From Protopterus annectens (taxonomy: Eukaryota > Chordata > Ceratodontiformes > Protopteridae): 64,000 nt of DNA. The stretch lies in the NCBI RefSeq assembly GCF_019279795.1, contig NC_056730.1, positions 607,682,198-607,746,197 of the forward strand, in the 5' to 3' direction. This document shows positions 53,836-64,000 of the stretch, one piece after another. Position numbers and translations under genes: made by a program. The first letter of the stretch is position 1. The number at the start of each line of letters is the position of its first letter. The notes beneath the pieces are model-generated. The model did no database searches. It worked only from the letters and a program-made list of their open reading frames with translations, and was not told the DNA's origin.

Positions 53836-55720
53836 AAGATACAAATTGTACAGGACACTAAGGATAATCCCAAGGCTTTCACAAATGATGGTAGGAACCA
53901 TGTTGGGAATTCACAGATATGCCCTGAATCACACAAATATCACAAACACACACACATACTGCCAACATACATCCTGACAGGTGCAGTGCAACCCCCCCCC
54001 GAATGCATAATATCTATCCCAGCAGACTGCTGGCCCCCTGACATTGCAGATGCTGAGGTAACAGCCAACATCTACAAAGCAAAACACAGCAGCAATGGTA
54101 TGAGATGTTGTCCTGGGCTTAGTGCAACATGGACTCCAAGATGAATGGAATGCAAAACCACACTACTGCTCAATGTCAGCCTTACCACAGAATATGTACC
54201 CAAAGAGCAGTGTACAACAACAGTGGTCCTTCTCAACAAAGGTGTTGCCTGAATGGATACTGAACAGTACTACCCCAGAATCCTGAGGAGCTCGGTTTGC
54301 ACAGCTATGGAAAGGATCAGCATGTACCACAGACATAAAGATATTGGGGACCTACTGACACCGGACCCAACCCAGTGTGGCCCACCCAAGTGCAGATCCT
54401 GCCCCTAACCATGTTTAACTCAATTGAAACAGACAATAAGGTCATTGATGAGGGCAATGTGCTCCACACAGTGTATCTGGACCTTGCAAAGGCTTCTATA
54501 CAATATCCTACGTGTTCATTATAGATAGGCTCACCAGCTTAAATATAAACCCACATGTCAGTAGAGGGGTTGCAAACCAGACCAAGGACAGAACAGACAT
54601 GGTCAGACATGCTGCAGCCATGTCAGACTACAAACCAGATATAACTGGCATCCCACAAGGCTTTGTCCTGGGATCTCCCCCGTCTGGTATATATGTCCCA
54701 TAGGTACAGGCAAACATGGAAGGACTGTGTCCGAACATGGTTGCAGAGGACTACAAACTGCTCACCACATATGATCCACCAGCTGACACAAGCATCCTAC
54801 AAAAGGGCCACATAGAAACAGAAAACTGGTGCCATAGCCATGTCAGCAAGCTAAGTGCAGAAACGTGTATAGTCAACCCCCGTGGATATACAGTAAGTGC
54901 CCACCAATTACCACATATGTGTTAACCCATTATGTAGTTAACATGTAATGAGAGACCTGGGGACACAAGGTGATAGATATCCTGCATTGGACAAACATGT
55001 GCTGTAGTGTTTACAGGAACATACTATATACCCACCTAATCACGAAGGCTGCCAGATCTAGATAAGGGGAGGTCATTGTGGCTCTGCAGTCATCCATCAT
55101 CAGCGGTACAATTGACTACAATAGCCCCTGTGGGATGTACCTCAGCAGACACCTCCATCAACTGTAAAGTCCCCAACAGTACCTCATCAGGAGTATCAAA
55201 GAGCTTGCCCAGATGCCATGTGTTGCCTGTGTTGCTGGCATCAATAAACATGCTGCACCTTGCACAATCTGAATGGCAGTGAGCTATGCACATGAAAGAC
55301 CTGAACCCCAGCACTGACTTACATAGGACAAGCTGTACTGCGTGCACCATAACACAGAAGCCACCCCCAGCACAGGCTACCCATAGAGTCACATATCAAT
55401 CTACCTCAAGAGGAATCCAGATGAGTGGATGGGAGATGGTAGATTTAACCTGCGTACCACTGTCATTTCACAGGTAGACAGAGGCACAGTATACTAACCA
55501 TGACATATGTCATGGCAAACTCCACTTACAATGTGTGTTGAAGGAAAAACATACTCTCCAACTAGCATTACACATGGACTAGGGCACATCACTAGTGTTT
55601 GCAAATGTACACCTATGTTGTGGAATACACTACCAATGTCAGACAAGCCTGGTGTAAGTAGTTCATATCTGAACAGAATGCAACATGGTCAGATGTACAC
55701 AACTGGCTCGTAACCAGGCT
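53836..55720 (+). mobile_element. CR1 copy H, heavily decayed (ORF2 linker to C-terminus)
   Basis: It begins right after the tail of copy G at the ORF2 linker (KIQIVQDTKDNPKAF; NSQICPES). Next come ILTGAVQPPPECI, EVTANIYKAKHSSNGM, and RT fragments (VYLDLAKASI-like near 54475, GIPQGFVLGSPPSGIY near 54645, EDYKLLT where ADDCKL is expected, near 54745). The C-terminal end is near 55410 (EWMGD-like). Bases 55500-55720 give another LINE C-terminus (LWNTLPM), possibly a separate fragment. All frames are broken. Confidence 0.55.
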
Positions 55721-56430
55721 GTTGTGCCCACTATCGAAATGTAAAGCAGTGATAGCAGTAAAGCCTAGGATACTGCCCACCACAGTCAAAGTACTACCAG
55801 TACACTATACAGTACTACAGTGTTAGGTCAGTGTGAAAGGATGTTGACAACTGTATGCAAAGTATCCCATGCAAACACTGCAGGCACAGTATAACCCTGT
55901 TGTGTTCACACACAAAGCAGTTGTACCGTAACTACACAACATGACACACAACACACAACCATAAACGGGTGATAGTTGTTGAAGTTCACACCCATCCACA
56001 AATGTGGTGGGCTGCAGAGTCCAACATATGGAATGCTCACACTGGGCATGCTCACACACATTGACAACATGCCATGGGAAGGCTGAACTGGGCATGCTCA
56101 CACACTTAGGCCAAATTTCGGTGTAGCAGTTGGACACACATAGCTGGTATTGTTATGTTGTAATCCAGGAACCAACCACATTATAGCAGTCTGTCCAGTG
56201 CACACAGCTAGATGACTACAGAGACATACATGATATAGTGGATCCCTCCCACATGCAAACATCTTCCACAGATGCACAAGTTGTTCATACAAACAGGGAA
56301 TGTTATGGCAATAAAGAAGTGCAAACAGTCCATCAGCAACAAATAATGTGCATTTGACAATTAAACATATGGGTGTAGAGGTCAACACTAGGCCGTTTGC
56401 CCTAGGGAATGACAGCTTAGCCAGAATGTG
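55721..56430 (+). other. no recognisable gene
   Basis: CA/TG-rich sequence without coding signal. A short string, CTGGGCATGCTCACACACA, is repeated near 56040 and 56088. Confidence 0.4.
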
Positions 56431-56439
56431 CTTGGTGTC

Positions 56440-57187
56440 TGCCTCCCCACAGGATGCACATGCCCCTTTCTAAACACAGATGATGTCAGCACCCTATAAG
56501 TGCAGCAGGAGGAAAGAAACTTCCCAGTAATCCGAATAGCGCGCTCTGCTAATGCGTCCGTCTCAAGTGTCATGACATAGTTAAGTAGGGGTTTCAAATG
56601 CTCAGTGTGTGTGAGTGGGGCTGGTGTGTGTGTAAGTCTGCGGGAGAGAAATGTCCCTTTTGGCAAATAGGAAAACACACCACAGGATGCACATTCCCTT
56701 TCTAAACACCGATGATGTCAGCACCCAATAAGTACAGCTGGAGAAAAGAAAACTCCCAGTAATGCGAATAGCCCGCTCTGCTACTGCGTCCGTGTCAAGT
56801 ATCATAACATAGTTAGATAGGGGTTTGAATCCTGTGAATAGCAAGTGTGTGTGTTTGTCTGAGGGGTGTTTGTGTGTGTGAGGGAAATGTCCCTTTTGGC
56901 AAATAGGACAACACACTACAGGATGCACATTCCCTTTCTAAACACCGATGACATCAGCACCCAATAAGTACAGCAGGAGAAAAGGACCCTCCCAGTAATG
57001 CGAATAGCGCGCTCTGCTAATGCATCCGTCTCAAGTGTCATAACATAGTTAGGCAGGGGTTTGAAGCCTGTGAATGGTAAGTGTGTGTGTGTGTTTGTCT
57101 GAGGGGGGTAGTGTGTGTGTGAGGGCAAGGTCCCTTTTGTCAACTATGTGAACAGACTACAGGATGCACATTCCCCTTTCTAAACAC
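56440..57187 (+). repeat. tandem repeat of about 235 bp with tRNA-like core, block 1
   Basis: Three full units and the start of a fourth. The core motif CTCTGCTA lies at 56544, 56776 and 57012 (spacing 232 and 236). Each unit has AGGATGCACATTCCC, GATGATGTCAGCACC, then CAGTAATGCGAATAGCGCGC, CTGCTAATGC and GGGGTTTGAATCC, followed by a TGTGTG-rich spacer. Block 1 is cut at 57187 by a CR1 fragment. Confidence 0.85.
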
Positions 57188-58561
57188 TGTTCAGCAGAAG
57201 GCCATGGCTCTGGCACAAGTTGTCTGTTGCTATGATGCCCCTTTGGAGGATGCTTGTGTCAGCTGAAGAGGCGATTATGGTGGCCTGTTTGCAGTCATCT
57301 GCATATTTGGACAGCCACAGTCCGTCCGTGTTGGCCTGTTCCTCCAAGAAATATATACCAAACAAGAGGGTCCCAGGACTGAGCCTTGTGGGACACAACC
57401 CGTAACTGTTGTGGGGTCTGGCATGGCTCCAGCAATGCTAACCATGTGGTATCTGTCCTTGAGCCACTGTGCAATCCATCTAGTGACATAGGGTCTTATA
57501 TTCCAGCTGGTGACCTTCTCTAGAATGCCCAAGTGGGGTATTGTTGTGAAGGCGTCTGCAAGGTCCAGGTAGGCTGTGTGAACCACCTTCCCCTCGTCAC
57601 TGGCCTTGGTGACTGTTTCAAAGAAATCAACCGGGTTAAACCTGGTAGTGCTGGTGTGCTCTCAGTAGCCCTGAACCAGGCATCTGTAACTGCACAGATA
57701 TCGATGTTTTCCATGCCAAGGAGTGTTTTGGGTGCACGCATCTGGAGGTGCAGATATCTGGCGTTGGTAGCATTGCTCTTTGTTTTGTATCCCTTGTGAG
57801 ACCTATGAAGGTGGGTTTGTCATATGAGCCCTGCCTAACATAGGCACTATGGGGTAGCAAGAGCCTTTGCCAATATCTGAATGACCAATGCAAACTGTAC
57901 ACATGCTCATAGGATGCAGGTGTCAAGGAATATGCTGCATGGCCAGTATAGTCCTCCAGCATGGGTCCTCTGAAGTAATTCACCCCAGTCTACACAAGTG
58001 TAGAGTCTGCATGTGCTAAACACAGTTTGTGTGCAGTGACAACCTTGCCTGGGGGTGGAGATGGGATATGGATGTCCAGGGAAAGGTGGACATGGGCAGC
58101 TATCAACAATGGTGGTCTACCTCCGGTGTGGAACAGTGGGTACCGCCGTTGCAGATGGACAGGTGCAATATGTATTAACCCATGTGGCTGTGGTGTGTGG
58201 TACTGCCATAGCACATGGACCCTCAAATTGTAGTGGTGGTAGGGTATAGTGGTAGAGGCCTGAGTAGGTCACACACACAATATGCCTGTACCTGATGTTA
58301 ACAACTGGAACAGTGTATGTGAATACCTGCATATCCTGGCACTGTTCCCAGGGAAGCAAGGTGTGTGTCCTGGATGTGGGTGTGGTGTGCTGGACTGGTA
58401 GTGTTGTGTGTTACAGGTCCTGTGGTCCCAAAGCATGGTATAGAACATAACCTGCCAGTGCGATGTGCACACCTGACCCTGATGTAGGTGGCTGCAAATG
58501 CATATACATGCTATCCCCCACCTGACAGGTAGTACGACAACCACAAACCTCTGTGGAAATG
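57188..58561 (-). mobile_element. rearranged CR1 fragments on minus strand inside the satellite
   Basis: Three CR1 parts on the minus strand: RT (57590-57190: HTAYLDLADAFTTIPH, GCVPQGSVLGP, SKYADDCKQ with ADD kept), ORF1-end/endonuclease start (about 57960-57640: MENIDICAVTDAWFRA, TPALPG) and endonuclease (58560-57960: LSLDIHIPSPPP, VRCAHRTGRLCSI). Part of the endonuclease and linker is missing between TPALPG and the RT. The order is shuffled relative to copy A. Satellite units resume on the far side at 58562. Confidence 0.6.
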
Positions 58562-59660
58562 AAGATGTCAGCACCCTAGAAATACTACAGGTGGAGAACA
58601 GATGCCCAGTAATTCGGATAGTGTGCTCTGCTAATGCGTCGCCCTCAAGTGTTATAATATAGTTAGGCAGGGGTTCGAATCCTGCAAATGCTCAGTGTAT
58701 GTGTGTGGGTGAGTGGGGTTTGTGTGTGTGAAAGGCTGTGAGAGGGAAATGTTCCTTTAGCCAACTGGGAGAACACACTACAGGATGCACACACCCCTTT
58801 CTTAACACAGATGATGTCAGCATCGTATAAGTACAGCAGGAGAAGGGCAGCCTCCCAGTAATGCGAATAGCGCGCCCTGCTAATGCATCCATCACATGTG
58901 TCATAACATAGTTAGGTAGTGGTATGAATCCTGCAGATGCCAAGTGTGTGTGTTTGGAGGGGGGGGGGTGATTGTGTGTGTGCAGATATGTATGGGGGAA
59001 ATGTTCCTTTTGCCAAATGGGAGAACACACTACAGGATGCACACACCCCTTTCTTAACACAGATGATGTCAGCACCGTATAGGTACAGCAGGAGAAGGGA
59101 AGCCTCCCAGTAATGCGAATGGCGCTCTGCTAATGTGTTCCCCCTGTGTATCGTAATGTAATTAGGTAGGAATTTGAAACCTGTAAATACATGTGTGTGT
59201 GTGCATGTCCATATGAAAGACATGTTAGTTTTGGCAATCAGGTGATCACACTACCTGATGCACATTACCCTTTCAAAGTACTGATGTTGTCAGCACCCTC
59301 TAAGTATATCCAGAGACGAGGAACTATCTAGTAAACCGAACAGTGCGCTTTGCTAATCGTCCTCTCACGTGTCATGACATAGGTAGGTAGGGAATGAATC
59401 CTGCATATGGCACGTTTGCATGTGTGTGGGGTAGTAGGGTGTGTGTAAATGCAAGTGTGAGGAACAGATCCTTTTGGCAAATAATACTATACACCAGATG
59501 CTGCATACCCCACCAGTAAACACAGGGGATGTCACCACACTATCAGCACAGCCAGACTGGGCTAGTTGGCTAGTAATGCCAATAGTGTGCTCTGCTACTG
59601 TGTCTATTACCATCGTCAGAGTACAGATAGGTATGTTTGGGTAACCCACAACTATCACGT
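58562..59660 (+). repeat. tandem repeat of about 240 bp with tRNA-like core, block 2
   Basis: Five more units; core motif positions are about 58626, 58875, 59125, 59348 and 59590 (spacing 249, 250, 223, 242). The unit at 58562 keeps an exact pol III B-box, GGTTCGAATCC at about 58671, and a perfect T-arm stem GCAGG/CCTGC around it with two extra G. Later units decay progressively. Confidence 0.85.
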
Positions 59661-60140
59661 GTGGTTGTGTCACACAGTATGACCTTGTGGTGTGTGTACA
59701 TACCAATGCATGCCATTGCCTAACCCAGCAATGGCATTGCACACATGATGTATGTGTGTGACACATACACAGAAATACCTGTGACCTGCAGTAGTTACCA
59801 TGTCTGACACATGCTTTGTGTGGATAAATGGTATTAGCAATGTATACCAATATGACTGTGTGTCCTGCTGTGCAGGGTCCATGCGTGGTATGTCCCTAGA
59901 CAGTGTGGGTGTCTATGGTGAAAGACCTACAGCAGGGGATACACATCTGGTCTGGCCCATATAGTGTACATGTAGTCAATGTACAGGTGCTGTATGTTCC
60001 CACCTGTTGTGGTAGTGGTAACATGTCATTCCACTGCATTTCGGTGACCACATGCTGTGAACCCGTCAACTAGAGTGTTGTAGCTACAGCAATGCTCACA
60101 CACAATGTTTGGCTGGATGCAGTATGGCCTTATAAACACA
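59661..60140 (+). other. no recognisable gene
   Basis: TG/CA-rich sequence after the satellite. No coding signal. Confidence 0.4.
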
Positions 60141-60149
60141 GTTCATGGG

Positions 60150-61250
60150 ACTGTCATATTGCCGCTATTGATATGGAGGATAGGTGGTCTTCCTGTGTAT
60201 GTGAGGGTTGTGTGTGCCATGCTATGAACCAGATGGCATTCCGACACACTGCCAGCTGCACCTGAGTAGGCCCTGATGGTTTGTGCTGTGCCAACAACCT
60301 GGAGGTGTGTGTATCTGTGTTGACTCGGGATACCACACCCATATCCATGTGTGTTACATGTGTAGGGGACGACAGGCATGGTAAGGGGCATAGCCTGTCA
60401 GTGATGGGTAACACCTGTGAGCCATGACTCATGCATCTGGTACTGCACAGACAGTGCAGTTCACCGTGCTGAGGGCAGTGTCCGGTGCATGCATCCTCCG
60501 GTGTACACTGCTGTAGTTGTGTAGCAGCACTGTCAGTGTCCTAACCTGTGTGATACCCATGGATGTCGCTATGTAAACCATGTCCTGCAGCATAAGGCAG
60601 TATGTGTGTACCAAGGAGCCTTGCCAGTATACATCGGGCCATATGTGTCACGTGCAAGATGACCCGTGAACAGCAATGTGGCTTCCCTAGCATGTAAGCA
60701 CACGTTGACAGCCAGTGGATACCCTATGAATGACAGTGGAGACTGAGCATAATGTAGACATACAACAGCCTTCTCACATATAGTGGTAGAATACCTGGGG
60801 AGAGTATGTTGGCAACTAATATCAGGCTCATACTGGCCTGTGCTAAATGCTGAGAGATCCATTCTATGTTCCCTATCACGTAGTCCAGGGAGGTATGTCC
60901 CAGGCAGCCACACTGGCATGGTCAATGAGTGAGTCATATCTGTCCATGCCTCTGTCTGACCTGTATGCATGTGTGCTGTGGTGGACCATAGTGCCCCTGA
61001 GTCATATCACTGTGCCCTTCACCAGATACAGCCTGTTGAGCGGGACCCCAGTGCAGCACACATGACAGGTACCTGACACGTCTATAGCAGGTGCGTTGTG
61101 TAGCCCTACAGGCTGTGGGTGTGCGGTACAGGGGATGTGCGTGCCATGTGTGGCATGTGCTGTGTTCCGATGGAACATATGCCTGTGTGCCAGCTGCGGA
61201 GGTGTGTGATGCACAGGCAGGCTGCTAGTCTGAGTCCCCACGTATGCCCC
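60150..61250 (-). mobile_element. CR1 fragment on minus strand (ORF1 and endonuclease), decayed
   Basis: From high to low: an ORF1-like region (TGVPLNRLYLVKGTVI at 61070-61000), the antisense equivalent of the GVND region near 60920, then endonuclease (MHAPDTALSTVNCTVCAVPDA near 60500, GVVSRVNTDTHTSRLLAQHK near 60330, TQVQLAVCRNAIWFIAW near 60255). Frames change repeatedly. The RT part is absent. Confidence 0.55.
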
Positions 61251-61299
61251 AGTGTGTTCAGCATGCTGTCAGTGTGTGGCAATGTCTGCCTAGTATTGT

Positions 61300-63345
61300 T
61301 GTCACTGTAATATCATGTATTGATATATTTATTGGTCCTACATATGTTGACTGGGATAGCCCAACTGGATGCATGTCCATTCCCAGGGTAGGCCCGTGGA
61401 GACAAGCTACGAGGGTAGCAGATACAGCATTAGAAAATATTAGCATGACATAGTACAAACAGATTATGTACAGAGATTACATAAGTAAGCAGGTCCAACA
61501 TGTTCCACAGGTTAATGTCAGACCTGAGCACAAGCCAGGATTACATTGTATTTACACAGTACAGTGGTTCACACAGGTTACACATCCGAGTTAGCCAGGC
61601 CTGATACACTGACATAGCCAGTTACATGACAAATGTTGTTTGAGTCTACTGTTAAATGACCTAAGGTGGACATTAGGGTAATATCAGCTGGAAGTGGGTT
61701 CCAGGATCTACGTACAGGATTTGCAAAGACAGAATCACCAGCTTTGTTAATAGACTCGCTAGTCCGAAGCAGTACAATGTTAGAGGCTCGAAGCAGTCTA
61801 GGATTGTTATAGGGGGTGATTGTAATTTAAGTGCAGGAGTATTGTCTGGATTATACAGGATTTTATAGGCCATAATCAGTTGGTTATACTGTATTAGGCT
61901 GGGTATTGCAAGCCAACCAAGCTGATTTAGATTGATGCAATGATGTGTCCTACCAGGCGGGCCAGTGGCAAACCTGGCAATGTGGTTGTAGCAAATCCAG
62001 TGCTTGTTAAGGACAGTCTTGTTCATATGTGAGAGTAGAGGGGATGCATACAGAAGGGCTGCAACACAGTGTGAGCGAGCTATGGCACCTCTAGCTGGAG
62101 GGGCTAGGAAGGCTTTAATTCTGTAAAGTGACCCTAGCTTTCTATTGATGGCTTGGCTAATCTGGTTGACATGTATGTCACATGTGAGGTTATTGTCTAT
62201 GATAACACCTAATAGTTGTTGAGATTGGTCAGGGTAGAGTATTGTGCCATCGGTAGATGTTATGGTAATGGTGAACATGGTAGACCTACGTGTTTGTGGA
62301 ATAACAGCAGTCCAGTTTGATTGGGATGTAGGATCAGACAACATTCAGAAAGCCAGTTTGCTATTGTATTACAGGTGGTCTGGGTAGCTGAACATAACTC
62401 TACTGGAGATGTGGCTGAGCAGATCAGAGTAGGGTATACAGCATATTGGATACAGCTGGCGTTTGGGATGACAGTATAATGGTCGTTAACGACGATGGAA
62501 GACAGCAAGGGCCTTAGGATAGAGCCTTGTGGTACTCTGAGGGTGTTTGGTAGACGGTTATAGGGTTTGTTCTGCCAGAGGCCGGCCTGCTGTTGACCAT
62601 GCAGGTAGGATTGACACCATTGGAAGGCTCCAGTATCTAGACAGTCTGTGCAGGGTGCAGAGTCCAAGTTGGTGATAAACCATATCGTATGCCTTTGAGT
62701 TATCCAAACAGAGGGCTGTGGATATATCATTGATGTTGCAGGTATGGATTATGGTGTTAGTAAAGGCTAGGAGGCCTGACGGAGTGCTGTGATAGGAACG
62801 TAAGCCATGCTGAGTGTCTGCCATACTGCGATGTTGGACTAGGCGGTGCATGACTTGTCTATGACGAAAGTCACCATAACCTCTGCAAGTGGAGAGTGTA
62901 TAGCTATTGGCCTATCAGTGGAGACGTCAGTAGAGCTGCCTCCTGTGTGAAGTGGGATTACATATGACATTTTACAGATGGTGGGAAAGTTAGATTCTAA
63001 CATAGTACCTTTGATTACCTTTGAGACGGGGTAAGCAATAGCATCATCTGGTTTTGATAGGTACGCGGCAGGGTGTTGATCGGCACACAGTGTAGTGGGT
63101 TTCACTGTTACAACCAAGGTACGGAGAAGTGAAGTGACGACCGGTTGGCAGCTGGATGCAAGTAGTTTTCTAGGGGTGCTGCTTTCGGGACCAGGGGAGC
63201 TAGGAGGTAGTTGGCAAGCTAGGGCCTGCACTGTCTCAGTAAAGGACTGGTCAAAGCTATCAGGAACGTCTTCAGGGGTATTATCATTAGTAGCGGCAGG
63301 GATTGGGTTTGACGTTTGTCCTATACGTAGTATATATGACATGCC
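61300..63345 (-). mobile_element. L2-like LINE on minus strand, decayed
   Basis: The linker/RT N-terminus (63342-62839: VIPLHTGGSSTDVS, RPIAIHSPLAEVM), RT palm (62730-62260: VPQGSILRPLLSSIVVND, YAVYPTLICS where relatives have YADDSTLICS) and C-terminal region (62344-61673: SQQLLGVIIDNNLT, LNQLGWLAIPSL). The 3'UTR ends near 61310 with GACCAATAAATATATC. It is related to, but clearly different from, the LINE at 12.6-15.7 kb. Stops and frameshifts are frequent, and the catalytic ADD is lost. Confidence 0.7.
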
Positions 63346-64000
63346 ACCTGACAGGATATGGCATCACTGGGTTCAGAGAGACCGATCCCCAGACTGGCTG
63401 TGTGGTGGCATCCCACACATGTGTTGTATATACCTGGCCAAGGGTGATGGCTGACTGCATACATGTGGCAGCTGTGACGATGACACATGACCCACATAAA
63501 CCACGACTGAACCATAGAGGCGATTCACAGGTTACCTTTGGACATGCCACCCTAGTAGTGTGATTGCCATGGTGAGTACCAACACATAGGGCCAATGGGG
63601 AACAACATACTGAAGGTGTGTATGTGTGGGTGGACTGCCTCTGTCTCATAGCACTGACATATATGACTGCACACGTGGGTATATGCCGGGTAAGATGTGT
63701 GCAATGTGTCACAGGCTACTCACATGTGTACAGGACAGACAGTGCCGTTCTGTCATGTGTAAGGTTGTCATACATATGGTACGCTATGCAGATGTCAGTA
63801 GCAGTCTACAGAAGCACTGTAACCCTGCATTGCAGGTGTAAGCAGTGTTCCAGGGGACCCCAGGCGAACATGCATGCAAACAAGGCTACAGTACACAGGG
63901 CTGGAAGTACTGCATCATACAACGAAGAAGGGGTAACAATAACAGTAATTCACAATGCATATATGTAGGCACTGTCAACATGTACCCAGGAATCCCAGGA
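63346..64000 (+). other. no recognisable gene
   Basis: TG/CA-rich sequence to the window end. Open frames on both strands show no family pattern. It may be more decayed LINE DNA. Confidence 0.4.

Noticed and set aside
58616..58690. A functional tRNA gene
   Set aside because: It lacks a pairing acceptor stem and has extra bases in the T-arm; it is one unit of a tandem repeat.
56440..59660. CRISPR-like array
   Set aside because: Units of about 240 bp with decayed spacers related to each other in a vertebrate repeat context; not short repeats with unique spacers.
63287..64000. Coding region at the window end
   Set aside because: Overlapping frames on both strands without family motifs; probably decayed repeat DNA.

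Overview
The window looks like nuclear DNA of a non-mammalian vertebrate with a repeat-rich genome. I see no convincing host exon, no rRNA or intact tRNA gene, and nothing bacterial. The mix of elements points to an amphibian (a caecilian or salamander is plausible), a lungfish or an early-branching fish, but the sequence alone does not decide between them. That mix is CR1-clade LINEs with an SGNH-esterase ORF1, Penelope-like elements (PLEs) with a GIY-YIG endonuclease, a Gmr1-like Ty3 element, an RTE LINE, a tRNA-derived SINE with an RTE-type tail, PIF/Harbinger DNA transposons and long microsatellites.

Layout. 0-5.5 kb: two PLE copies head to tail on +, the second split by a CR1 3' end. 6-7.4 kb: an old CR1 5' half. 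7.4-15.7 kb: an L2-like LINE on - (12.6-15.7 kb, 3'UTR at 7.4-7.8 kb) into which a full-length CR1 (copy A, 7772-12610) inserted cleanly. 15.7-19.5 kb: decayed CR1 (copy D) with an internal inversion and a PLE insertion. 21.2-24.4 kb: CR1 copy B. 25.5-26.9 kb: nested inverted repeats, including a terminal-inverted-repeat (TIR) element. 27.3-28.6 kb: an RTE copy with twin-priming inversion and a 19-bp target duplication. 30-35 kb: LINE 3' ends on - carrying a TIR element and CR1 copy C. 35-36 kb: another LINE RT remnant. 36.1-37.8 kb: a PLE tandem on -. 40.4-47.3 kb: the Gmr1-like LTR element on -, with a SINE inside. 47.3-50.4 kb: PLE tail, then a Harbinger transposon. 50.5-55.7 kb: three very decayed CR1 copies on +. 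56.4-59.7 kb: a roughly 240-bp tandem repeat with a tRNA-Ser-like core, split by a CR1 fragment. 60-63.4 kb: CR1 and L2-like fragments on -.

How the parts relate. Everything recognisable is a mobile element or derives from one, and all protein genes seen are broken by stops, frameshifts or deletions. Nesting gives a partial chronology: L2-like and PLE copies were targets of CR1, CR1 copy D was a target of a PLE, and Gmr1 was a target of the SINE. The RTE (27.3 kb) and the SINE (41.3 kb) share a 3' end, so the RTE family probably supplied the machinery that moved the SINE. The points I would follow first are the tRNA-Ser-like satellite, the hammerhead-like cores at the PLE termini, the TATA-bearing duplicated 5'UTR of CR1 copy A, and the integrase-before-RT gene order of the LTR element.
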